Shown piece after piece: positions 26,793-37,125 of a stretch of 64,000 nucleotides of DNA. Position 1 is the first letter of the stretch. Every line of letters begins with the position of its first letter. The DNA is from Phoebastria nigripes (Eukaryota > Chordata > Aves > Procellariiformes > Diomedeidae). Under the pieces are notes generated by a model. It was given only the letters and a program-made list of their open reading frames with translations. It was not told the origin of the DNA and did no database searches. The stretch spans positions 465,837-529,836 of the forward strand of contig JAYKAV010002453.1 in the NCBI GenBank assembly GCA_035582835.1. Reading direction: 5' to 3'. The translations under genes and the position numbers were made by a program.

Positions 26793-26835
26793 AAAAAAAA
26801 AAAATAAAAATTTAATTTAAAAAAAAAAAAAAAAA
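26793..26835 (+). repeat. A-rich tract (A12 and A17)
   Basis: Two A runs separated by TAAAAATTTAATTT. Simple sequence within intron 1. Confidence 0.9.
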
Positions 26836-29800
26836 GGAGAACCCAGCTCCATTAGCTTCCCAAAGTCAGAAAACACAGGTTTAGTTGTAGAATTAAAGAA
26901 TATTATGCTGTTATCCAGAACCTGAAGTCATGAGGAATCCTATAAATACCTATATTACCCTGCCTTACAGGATTTGTCCTCATCACCACTGGGCACACTG
27001 CACCTTCAGCCTAACACATTTCACCGTAAATCCCGCAACAACATGGTATCTTTGTGCAGTTCCTATTCCCTGTAACCTGGTCTGCCATAAATTGGGTCCT
27101 CAGCCACGCCAGCTATATACAGATTTCTGGTACGAGATGAAAAACAAAAGGAAAACAACCCAGGGGAGGATGCTGCAGAAAAGGCGTATATCCTCCAGGA
27201 AGCTTCTTCTTGAAGACAAACGCACGTACCAAACTCAGAACAAGATTTCAGGTATTTCTTAGCTTCACNCTAAATACTTGCCCAAGCTACAGTAGTTTCT
27301 GCAGATCAAGCCAATTAAAAAGAAGTTAAAACAATTTAAAATAAAAGTGTTAACAGAGAGAAACAGCATCTCCCCTAACACATTTTTAATTCAAAAAATA
27401 CTTTTTTTTAAAAAATCTCATTTACATCAGGGATATCACCATCAAGTCTACACTGGCTAAATAAATGGTCTTGTTACTCCGGTTCTTTAGTGTAAAGAAT
27501 AAACTCAAAGAAATCAAGCTCCTAAGCATTTCACCGTATCTACCTCCAAAAGCAACTTATATATTCACTTTAATTATACATTTACTCCTCTAACAAGGAT
27601 TCAGTCCAAGAACTGCTGCCTTATCCATGCTAACCAACCCTTCACCCCTCTAAGCACCTTTCAAAAAATACTATGGTCACAGATCACTGAAAATACAACA
27701 CAAAATCCAAACCTGGAGAACAGCACTGCCAACAAGTCACTTCATTTTCTCAGAAAAATGCCATCCCACATGTTAAGCATTTAGAAAACAGACATGCAGA
27801 AATCCTCCCCATCACCCCAATCCCAATGCACGTGAGTCTAAAAACAAGAGGGATCTCGACACAATGCTTATTACAGCAATTGCAAACCTGTCAATAGGGA
27901 CTCAGAGCTCTTTTACGCTTATCCTATGTAAAAAAGGGCAAAAAGTTTGGACTGTTTGTTATCGTTGTCCCCCTTGCCTCATAACTTTAATGGACACGTT
28001 TAGTGTTCAGAAGGCAAGCATTACAGCCACACAAACCACTGATTTCCTGCTAGATCTCTCTGATGGCCTTTGCATAGTACATGTTGCGAGAGGAGGCGAT
28101 AGCAGTTCAATGCAGAATTTCATCGCTTAACAAAGTCGTAATTTTCTCCTTGTTAGAGTTCTTGTTTAAAAAAGCTAAGTGATACTATGCAGACCTGAGT
28201 ATTGCCGTGCCTCTGAATCTTGCAGCTGAAAGACTTTAATTTACCATTCCTACTGCTGAAGGTTCCTCCTTTTCACACCTCTCTGAAAACACTGAGAAGC
28301 ACATTTTTAGGAATGCTCTCCTGAAATTCCATTCAATCAAATTGCATCCAAAAAAAACCCAAACCGTAACAGTTGTAACGCACGTTAACACATATGAAGT
28401 GGACCTTTCTCCCAGAGAAGCCCAGGCGTACGTGTGTAGCAGTCATCTCAGAGCTGCTCCAACTCAATGCACGATTTCACCACAGCTACATCAAACCAGG
28501 GATGTGCGAGAAAAATCTCTAACAGCAACACTTTTCCTTCCATTCCACATGGTCAGGTTTCCAATATCTACTGCTCCTGGAAAGGTGCCCTACCTAAATG
28601 ATTAAGTCTACAATTCCAAGCCACTCCAAAATTTGTCTATCAGTTATAAAAGCCAGAGGTACTGTAAGATGTACAATAACTGTCTAAAAAACATGGTTAG
28701 TTTTCGGAGGTGACATCCATCCTCAAAAACTGAACCTGCAAGAGAAACCTTTGGCTTTATTCTGCCATTTTTAAGCAGAACTTGCCAGTGAAATTCAGTG
28801 GTCTAATTAACTAAAGATCCACATAATGCACACAACAGGAAACTTCTTAAGAAAATGGCATGGTCTGCTCGTGACCGTGAATAAGGGGGAAGGAAACAAA
28901 CCGCAGCCCACCCTACTGCTGCTGTTTTGTACAGCGATGGGAGAAAAGCTCGTCAGAACCCTGATGTAAAAGCGACACTTTTGTTCTTGAAAGAGGAAGA
29001 AAATGTACCATACAGCAAACTGTAGGCAAGCTAATAGTTCTACCATTCATTTTATGTGTATTTGGGATTGTTAATTTATGCTTGTGAGCACTTGCTTACC
29101 TCAGCAGCTGACTGAAATTACGCATTTTAAAACAATTTCTGTTACCCTTATGTCATAATTTCATTAAAAAACATAAAAAGTGGTGAAATCATTACCTCTT
29201 GTGTTTGGACAGCAAATATAAATTTCTCTTGTTAATAGCCATTTTCTTGCTTTTGTGTCCTCAACTCAGAATAAAGAAATCCAACTCTTTTGTCTTTAAA
29301 ATTAGGAAGTTCTCATGAAAAAGCATTTTCATTTACTTTAACTAAACCACATTTCTAGGCCTAACTAATTTACAGCGTCCCTTTAGGGAGCCAAATCTGG
29401 GGCTTAGAAGCATTTGTGACTTTAATTTNTCCACTGGGTTTCAACTCCCAATTTTCCCAGAGGATTATGAAAGCCTGCCAATTTAGCTTGATGCATTAAA
29501 ACTGTTTACACAAATCCAAAATACATTCAAACATAAAACAGTTTGGTTTCAGCCCCCCCCTCCCCTTTTGTTTTTTAAGCCCAAAGAAACTGGCAGGAGA
29601 AGTGGGAACCAACTCCAGGCTGGAGCACTGCATTCACAGCTATGAGCTGAGTTTCAGTGAAACAAGAGAGAACCAGGCGAGAGACAACAGTGACTGTTTT
29701 TCTTTAATTTAATCTGAAATCCATGGTAGTTGTACCTCTCCAAAATATATCTTAACTGTTTATAGAGCATACCTATGTTGCCTCCTCTCTTGCCCCTTCC

Positions 29801-30346
29801 ATTGCACTTTTATTACGTGTAAGAGTAATACACATGTACAAGCAGCTCCAGAAAGCTAAAGAAAATGTATATAAAAACAAAGAATAAGCCTACTTCTACA
29901 GTAAGTCAGACCTGCACTCAGGAGTATCCTGCCTAAAAGCTGCAAGACCACGGAATCCACGTCATTAGACAGGGCAAAAAGGCAGCGTAGACCATCACCA
30001 AAGAAAGAAACTGGATTCTCCAACACTTGCCAAAAAAAAAATTGTCCTTCCCAATGAACAGCACTGTCATGCAAAGTAGAGCAGTACAGACACTAAAAAA
30101 ATCAGGAAAGTAGTCGGGAAACCAGCAGTTAAAGAACATCAACACACAGCTATATTTAGTAAACAAGTTAGGCTGAAACTATTGAGGATGAGCAGAAGAG
30201 GCAACCCACTGAGAGGCAAAACAATCAAAAAAAACTAATAAAAAAAACCTAGTTCATCCAACCCAGTAAGAAGTCTTAGGGCAGAAAGCTTAGGAATAAT
30301 ATTGTAATATTCACTGATGGTATGTAGCATGAATACTTACAACATG

Positions 30347-30470
30347 GAGCAAAAAGAATAAAAGATAGAAGTAAAGGGGAGCAGGAAGGAGGAAGAAAAG
30401 AAAACCAAAAACCATTAGGAAAAGAAAAGAAGAAAAAAAAAAAAAAAGAGCAAAACCAGAAGAGAAAAAC
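30347..30470 (+). repeat. long purine-rich tract
   Basis: About 120 bases of nearly pure purine (A/G) with few interruptions and a run of 15 A at 30433-30447. Purine tracts with mirror character can form triplex DNA. On the EML4 sense strand it is a pyrimidine tract and could act as a decoy polypyrimidine tract. Confidence 0.8.
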
Positions 30471-33400
30471 ATTTCATATGTTCCAAGATTTAGCAATAAA
30501 CTCAGGCCTTTAATGTCTCTGGTGTCTCTCTTCACATCCCACCCCTCCAGCAGCACCGCCTATGCACTGCCACTGACTGAATTACTGGCTCAGACTGCAA
30601 GCTTGCCCATGAGCACAGCCTTTTCAAATCTGAGTGCACATATGTGTGTTTCCTAAAGATGACTCAAAACTCTCAGAAGAGCTTGCACATCACCGCGTGG
30701 TGTTTCCAGGTATCCATCCTTCAGCACCCGATGAAAGAAAACCCTAGAAAACCAAAATTCTGCATCCATTTCAACAAGCAGATGAAAGAAAAAAAGGCTA
30801 ACAATTCCTCTTTAAACTGTTGGCGCCTGTGCTTACTTGTTTACAGAGAGGAAAAACGAGGCAAGCAGTGGCTCCACCTGAGCTCATAAGTAACAGTAGA
30901 AAGATTTCTTGAAAAGGAAGTTAGTGAAGCTTATAAAAAGTTGTTTATCAGGTGATTCTCATCTCCTAAACAGAAGAATGTCCCTACTAGAAACGCTCAA
31001 CACCAGCAAGAGCAGAGAGATTTGCACTGTCATCGTACATGCCATGTGCTATAAAATTAATTACCCTCTAACACCCTTCCTATTACATTATGTGTGGGTA
31101 AAACAGGAACAACATTCTTGGCCTTAAAATNGCATTCATTAAGGATTAGATTTAGCAAGAACCTAAAGAGAGAAGGGAAAAATAAACCTCAATAATTGAT
31201 AGAAACCACACCAAGAAGGGAAGCAGCTACTCTGAAGAGCAAGGAGTGGCATACAGATCTCCCTGTACATTACTATTACTGCACAATTAGCAACATAACG
31301 CTGCTTACAAAAACGATGCTTCAGAGAGTTTGCAAGAGCACTGTTCTTGACCAATTTTCTCCCTCTTACATACCTCATGATATAAAGCACAGGAAAAAAA
31401 TCCTTTCAGAGTTGGTTCTTCAGACAAGAGAAAATTCTGTCAGATAACTGTACTTCCCATACCAAAAATATTCAGTTAAAGAGTATGAAAACACACTGTG
31501 AGGCCAAAAATTCTTCTCAGCATCCCAGGCATTAAAAGCTTTTCTAAAGAAGAGAGAAGAGAGTCTTTTAAATAGAGACTCCTGCGTTTGGTATTCTGTT
31601 TCTTTTTTTGTTTTTAAAAGCGAGAGTGTTACTCACAACCAGGCCAAATATTGCCAATTGCTCTGTGCAAAAAAAGGATTGTTTTTTAAACACAAGGTCC
31701 TTTGCTTCTCAGCTGGCTACAGAGCGAAGGGTTCCTCCTCGCTGCCCGTTAACTAAAGCCCCTTTTAGCAAAAGGTGGGCCACCACTGAGTGTCTAAAGC
31801 AAACAGCCCATCTTTCTTGCTGCTTTAGTTTAATCACCCCTGGCACAACCAAGGCCATCCTTCTCAGGCAGGATAGACCGACGTCCTGCCAAAGTCTTTC
31901 TTTTTAAGAAGGCTAGCACACTGACAATAGCACACAGCAATCCCACAAACAGAGCCCCGTGAATTAAGCTGAGCTCACTGTTGCTATGAGCAATTGCACT
32001 GCAGCACCACCGCCACTTCTGCAGTCTAGACGGGCACCCATAAAACTTCATATTCTAGCCCAAATAAATGACAAATACCCCAACTTAGTGTAGTCATTCC
32101 ACATGCTCATTTTTCTCAGTACTGAACCCAGCCAGAGATGAATCATGATGCACACACACTCCCCAGGCTCCAGCCGACCGCAAGATCCTCTCTGCTTGAG
32201 CTCTCCTGACCCCTTTCGCATCACTGGGGGCTTTAGAGAAGACGACTTACTGGGTTTTAGCAAAGCCACGGGTTCAACAGGCACTGTTAGCTCTTCAAAT
32301 GCAGAGGAGCAGCACATACTCCTAACACTGCCTCAGCAGCTACCCGATGCAGACCTGACATACCCCTGAAACAGGAATGTTTTCCAACAACTTTTATACA
32401 ATACCCAGAATATGAAATGGGGGGGAAAAAATTAGGAACTACCCTACATGCCACCCCTCCAGTAAGTAGTTAGTACATAAACTGCAGTTAGTAGCAGTAC
32501 ATACACAGTGACAGAACAATATGTAGATCCTACATAAAATGAAGAAGTGAATCGTTCTTATTATTTCTCCAGCTCTCCCTCCAATAACGTCAACAGCAGA
32601 GCAAAACGCTGGTCTCTGCTTAGTCATTATAGCTCTCCTTTGCCTTCTATTTCTCTGAAAAAAAAACAACACATAAGCTCAACTACTCTTTTTTTTTTAA
32701 AGAAATCCTGAATTATTCCGCTTGCCTGAGACTTCAAGAGAAGATTGAAAATGTTTTCAGAGAGAAATTAAAATCAATCATAGAGAATTTTTCAATAAAG
32801 ACAACTTCTAAGCTTCAGGGCATCCTGCACAGCTGCACAAAAACCATGGTTTGAATTCAGAAGTTGAGACTTCTTCATTTATTTTTGAGTTACTATTCTG
32901 CCACAGACCTCATTGCTGTAGAGAATCCTATCGAAATGCTTTATACCATGTTATCATCATACGCTGGTGACAAACTTGGAAACGGCTGTAGTCATTTTTT
33001 ATAACGTAATCTGATGAATGATTCCATATCTTTGTTTACAATGAGTTATTGTTACAGAGCTCAATTAGCAGAAGCTTTCTCAGAAGGGAAAACAATGCAA
33101 CTGCTAAAAGCCATGGAAAACTGTCCACCAGAGAACACCCCTCACCAGCCCCAGGCAGCCGGTCATGGCTTGCTCTTCATAAGCCTCAATCTAGTAGATC
33201 TCATACCTTAGCCAATTAACCCTACAGAAAGTAAGATAAATGAACAGCTTAAGAGATGCCACAGAGAAGCGACAGAGTGACAAATGCTTCATATTAAGAC
33301 AGCACTCTGAGACACCTTTCAGCTGAAGGTGGGCATTAGCTGTACCAGAGAAAATACCAGCTCCAGAAAGTTAAGTTTTAGGCCCAAGAAAGGCATGACC

Positions 33401-34580
33401 CTCCAGGCTGCAGCAAGTTCACAATACAGCAGAGCCAACCTAAGAGCTGCCAACTACACAGTGCCACCACGTCCCACCCACCCTCGGCTGAGGGCTCCCA
33501 CCGCTTCCCTCCCACCACCTGTCACGCTCCTCCTACCCTCTAACAAGCCAATTCAGGGAGGAACCCACCAAAACACCTATATAATCCATGATGATATGTA
33601 AAAATGAAAATTACTGTTGGCAAAACTGTCGGCCTTCTCCAGTCCTACAGCCCTCTGATGGGCATCTCTGAACCAGTGAGCATGGGCTCACAGGCACCAG
33701 CGTGAGGGTGGATGAGATGCAAGGCGGTAGTTTGTAGCACAAAGAGCTTTTGTTTGGTAGAACTCTCTTGCTCAATTCTTTTGGTGGAATTAACAGTGCT
33801 TTCTTTTCGCTGAAGATGNCATCTTTGGGTTGTTTTGATCAGGACCCTAAGACACGAGAGAACTTGGCANAGCCAGAGCCAGACACCCACGCTGTGCTCC
33901 TGTCTCGGCAAGGGCGCAAGGCAGGAGCCCAGGCGCTCAGTCCAAGTTCCTGATTTCCTGTTCCCATTCAGAAGCACATTCTTTCACTTCAAGGGATGCA
34001 TCTGAAAAAGCAGATGGCCAAAATCCATTGAGCCCTCTGATGACCGTCACGTTGGAAATGCTCAAATGTAAGGTATGACTGTCCTACTTGAGACAATAAA
34101 TGGGATTCAATAACCACTTTGCCACTGGTGATCTTCAAAAGTCCAAGTAAATGTGAAATAACGCAGTGTTTTATCAAACAAGTAAATCAATACCTATTTC
34201 AGTTGTGCAAGTTAACTCATAATAGATTTTTTTTTTTTTACTTTATACAGTAATTGTAAACTCTTAAGTAGAATGCTACGTAAGCATTTACTAAACCAAT
34301 AATAACCAAAGCAATTTTCTAAATTACATATAAACTGGTTTCTTTCATCTGTTTATTCTCATAAAAATTTCAATGTGGAAGCCAAAAGAAAACAGCTGCG
34401 TAAAGTATTTTCAACTGCAAGAGACATGTAAGAAGGTATTTCTGCCTGTGCTGGAGGGCACAATCTGTAATAACATTTTGCCTTCCAGATAATGACAGGA
34501 GGCATTAAAAGGACAACTTGCTCTCTAATAAGCTCGCTTGACTGGTTGAGCACGCACATACATAGACGGCACAGTTTTGC

Positions 34581-34700
34581 CAACAATAATTTTAATTAAT
34601 TTTTACATTTCATTCTAAATTACATTAATTTATGGCCTTCCTAAAAGACATTTGGCAGACAGCTAATTAAATTCAAGCCATTAGATTTTAATTAGAGATG
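34581..34700. promoter_or_regulatory. TAAT/ATTA-rich block, possible conserved non-coding element
   Basis: Within 120 bases there are at least four homeodomain-type cores (TTAATTAAT, CATTAATTT, GCTAATTAAAT, TTTAATTAGAG) around a less AT-rich middle. It lies about 2.3 kb inside EML4 intron 1. The pattern is typical of deeply conserved developmental enhancers but can also arise in plain AT-rich DNA. Conservation cannot be judged from one sequence. Confidence 0.2.
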
Positions 34701-34703
34701 TTT

Positions 34704-34721
34704 AAAAAAAAAAAAAAAAAA
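34704..34721 (+). repeat. poly-A tract (18 bases)
   Basis: A run immediately beyond the TAAT-rich block. Confidence 0.9.
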
Positions 34722-36503
34722 TCTCAGAACAACTCACACATCTTTGTGAACACTACATGCTCGTTAGCAGCTAGAGCAACAAATAAGTGATTATAAATAT
34801 AGAAGAGGACTAAGCAGCATGATTCAAACCTGAAAACAAGAAAGTCATATAAAGTTTCATGCTTCAAAGCTAAACATTCTGGGAATGCCCTCTCCTCAGC
34901 CCAAGTCCAGAAAACCACCGTGCATCAGTGCTTGCCATAAAAGCAAAATCAAAGGCCAACTAACAGCGAATATCATGATATACAGTTTAAAAGGTTGAGC
35001 TAAGCTTAATCCTCATTAAATTCTAATAAAATCATAGTGCCTTCCTGACCAAACAGTGAAACAAATTAAAGGTCCAGATGGAGCCTCCCTTAATAAGGTG
35101 AGCAGGATGCTCTGAGCAGCCAACCGCCGCTCCGGCAGAAGGTGCTGGGCCACCCAACCAGCCCACGCCGTTGCTCCACGAGCAACCCCCGTACAGGAAA
35201 ATGACGCTTTATTATTTCAAAATAATTGGGTTTTTTCCACTTACAAAACAGTTATTTCTAAATATCAACCTCAGCGGGGCCAGTACTCCATGAGTTAAAA
35301 GCAATATCGGTGCCCTTTGAGATGGTGATCAGTTCCACTACTGGGTAAAGAGGTTCATAAATATTAACCACGGTGCATTTGCATATGTCACCCACAGGCA
35401 CAATCTTCCCTCTGAAAACCGGGAACCGAACCCGCACAATTCCTCTGCGTGTCGCTTTTTGATCATCAGATATAAAATGACCATGGAAGTTACTTGAGCA
35501 AGGAGAGTATATGAGGCAAAGCGCCAAACTACCAAAGTGTACTCTTAATTATGGTGCACCAGTTTGGTTTGGAGAGCTGCCCAAAATGCTGGAGTTGACA
35601 TTTCAAAAACCTGAAAGGTTAGGATCACACTCAGAAGTATTTAAATGAGTCAATTTTTCCAGAAAATTGAGACCTATTCACTAGTATTACTGATTTCACA
35701 GGAGTGCTGTAAAAATAAATTAATCTAATTTTTAGAGGCACAGATTTATTCTTCTACAAAAGATGGAGCGAGTTTGATCACGAAATGCCTGCAATAGATG
35801 CAACAGCACTGAAAGCTAACAGAAGGCGTACGAAGAGAACGGCAAGTAGGCACCGCATGTAATCTCACTGCAAAGTGAATGGTCAGACCTACGTTACCCT
35901 TATAATTTGCAGAAAATACATAGGAACGTACATTCTTTATAATTCTTACATTTGGACACATTTTCAGTTCACGCTTTTAATCAGGACGACTTCATACCAC
36001 ATGCAATCTGTCCTCCAAATCATTCAGAAAGTGGGCTGGTGAAGTATTTTTTCTTAAAGAAACTGATGACAATTTGCCGCAGCCTTAACAAAACCGAAGA
36101 GAACGCAGCCTGTCAGTTTCCTGGGAATATTTGGATAAACAAGTAGTACACATTTTCGGTCACAGCACAGCTCCAGGCAGAGGAACCTGACGCTCGGGGA
36201 GCCAGGAGGACTCCTCGGGCACACGGAGGGATGCGCAGCCACCGGGAAGGCGCTGACTCCCCCGCCACCCCCTCTGACATTTCCGCGGACACTGCCACCG
36301 CTCCCAACTTTTAAGGCGTGCGAGCGAGCCGCGCAGCCAGGCCGCGGGGAGAGCTGGTCCCCGGCTTCCCGGGGCTGCGGGGCGCCCCGCGGCAGAGGCG
36401 CTCCCGGGGCTCTCGCCGCGGCACCCGGGCCCGCTGCGGTCCCTCCCACCCCCGGAGCAAAAGGGAGGGACGAAAAAGAAAATAGTAATATAAAAAAGGA
36501 AAA

Positions 36504-36541
36504 AACAACAACAACAACAACAACAACAACCAAAAAAAAAA
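36504..36541. repeat. (AAC)n microsatellite followed by poly-A in the CpG island
   Basis: About nine AAC units (36504-36531) are followed by a run of ten A. They sit in an A-rich patch inside the otherwise GC-rich island, about 450 bp into intron 1. On the EML4 sense strand this is a GTT repeat. It explains the runs of valine or phenylalanine codons seen in frames crossing this point. Trinucleotide tracts like this are often length-polymorphic. Confidence 0.9.
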
Positions 36542-36935
36542 CCAAACACCCCCCCCACACGAGCCCAAACCCAAGCAAGTAACTCTGTGGAAGCGCAAGC
36601 CCACGGCGAGGGAAGAACAAAGGAGGCAAGTGCAGCCGGAGCTCTCGCAACAGATGGTTTGAAGCTGACCAGATTTCGCGCTGGCATCCCCTCCCCTCCG
36701 CTCCCCTCCCGCCGCCGCACGGGCGGTGTTTGCACGCACCGGCGCGGCCGGCACCGCGTCGCCCCCGCGCAGGGCAGCCCCCCTCGCCCGCCGGGCCGGT
36801 CCTCGCCGCCCGCCCGGCCCCGCGCAGCCCCCCAGCCCCAGCCGGCGGGGCCGGCACCCCCGCCGGGAGCCGCGCCGGCCGCAGGTGCGCGCCCCCGCGG
36901 CAGGGCGGGCTGGCGGGCGGCTGCCGGCACGCTCG

Positions 36936-36958
36936 CCCCGTCCCGTCCCGTCCCGCCC
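36936..36958 (-). promoter_or_regulatory. G-quadruplex motif just inside EML4 intron 1
   Basis: On the sense (minus) strand five G-tracts of three or four bases are separated by one- or two-base loops (GGG C GGG AC GGG AC GGG AC GGGG). This is a textbook short-loop G-quadruplex. It lies 27-49 nt downstream of the exon 1 donor and comes from a CCCGT pentanucleotide repeat on the plus strand. It could form in the nascent RNA or in the non-template DNA strand. Folding itself is inferred. Confidence 0.7.
36937..36955. repeat. (CCCGT)n pentanucleotide repeat
   Basis: Nearly four units of CCCGT on the plus strand. They form the core of the G-quadruplex motif on the sense strand and lie within 50 bases of the exon 1 donor. 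Confidence 0.9.
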
Positions 36959-36984
36959 TCTCCCTCACGCTTCCCGCCGCTCAC

Positions 36985-37009
36985 CCAAACTCCCGGCGAA
37001 ACCGTCCAT
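36985..37009 (-). CDS. EML4: EML4 coding exon 1 (5' end of the gene only)
   Basis: The 25-nt exon encodes MDGFAGSL plus the first base of the next codon. These are the known first eight residues of EML4, a microtubule-binding EMAP-family protein with an N-terminal trimerising coiled coil followed by HELP and WD-repeat (TAPE) domains. The ATG context is strong (A at -3, G at +4). The exon ends TTGG followed by GTGAGC, a good splice donor in phase 1. In human EML4 exon 1 also stops after MDGFAGSL plus one G, before the codon for the next Asp. Only eight residues match, but start context, donor, phase and the surrounding CpG island all agree. EML1 begins differently, so this is not that paralogue. 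No other EML4 exon is visible in the window. Exon 2, with the coiled coil, must lie beyond the left edge. Confidence 0.85.
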
Positions 37010-37077
37010 TTTGTGTGGGGGGAGGCCGGTGCCGCAGCCCGAGGCGAAGCCGCTGTCGCCGGCCGGGACAGGTTCAT
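36985..37077 (-). other. possible upstream ORF 2 overlapping the EML4 start codon
   Basis: An ATG at 37077, directly after the TGA of the first upstream ORF, opens a frame that runs 31 full codons to the exact end of exon 1, out of frame with EML4. It overlaps the EML4 ATG at 37009. After splicing it would continue into exon 2 in the alternative frame. Its initiation context is weaker than that of the EML4 ATG. Overlapping uORFs usually repress the downstream start, so leaky scanning or a transcription start below 37077 would be needed for efficient EML4 translation. Confidence 0.35.
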
Positions 37078-37125
37078 TCACCCGCGGAGCGGCGGCGACA
37101 GGCGGTGCCGCAGCCCGGCGCTCAT
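37078..37125 (-). other. possible upstream ORF 1 in the EML4 leader (15 codons)
   Basis: An ATG at 37125 opens a 15-codon frame (MSAGLRHRLSPPLRG) that stops with TGA at 37080-37078, 68 bases before the EML4 start codon. It is present in the mRNA only if transcription starts upstream of 37125, which the CpG island allows but does not prove. The next ATG follows the stop codon directly and in the same frame. If transcribed, the ORF could lower initiation at the main start. Confidence 0.35.

Larger units (their letters stand above)
23480..36185. other. EML4 intron 1, promoter-proximal segment: no gene seen
   Basis: Contains the AAAC tract at 24.4 kb, the CpG patch at 26.0-26.3 kb, A-rich tracts, the purine tract at 30.4 kb and the TAAT-rich block at 34.6 kb. 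An unassigned sense-strand open stretch (about 89 codons, no ATG) lies at 35258-35527. The parts at 29.04-29.40 kb and 34.9-35.1 kb are AT-rich and complex, as many conserved elements are, but this is impression only. Confidence 0.6.
1..36984 (-). other. EML4: EML4 intron 1 (5' portion; continues beyond the left edge)
   Basis: The donor GTGAGC begins at 36984 on the minus strand. I searched by eye for the reverse complement of the expected exon 2, a coiled-coil segment beginning DDSISAAS in human, and did not find it. The whole left part is therefore read as intron 1, at least 36.98 kb long. A very long first intron is also known in mammalian EML4. The plus strand here looks A- and C-rich, so the sense strand is T- and G-rich, which is the usual bias of a transcribed intron. 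The intron holds one CR1 LINE, many poly-A/poly-T runs, purine tracts and two small CpG-rich patches. A small unrecognised exon could have been missed. Confidence 0.75.

Noticed and set aside
35258..35527. Sense-strand open stretch of about 89 codons in EML4 intron 1
   Set aside because: It has no ATG at its start, no flanking splice sites and no recognised family. Frames of this size are expected by chance.
1..36984. EML4 exon 2 or later exons
   Set aside because: I looked for the reverse complement of the expected coiled-coil exon and saw no match, so intron 1 must run off the left edge.
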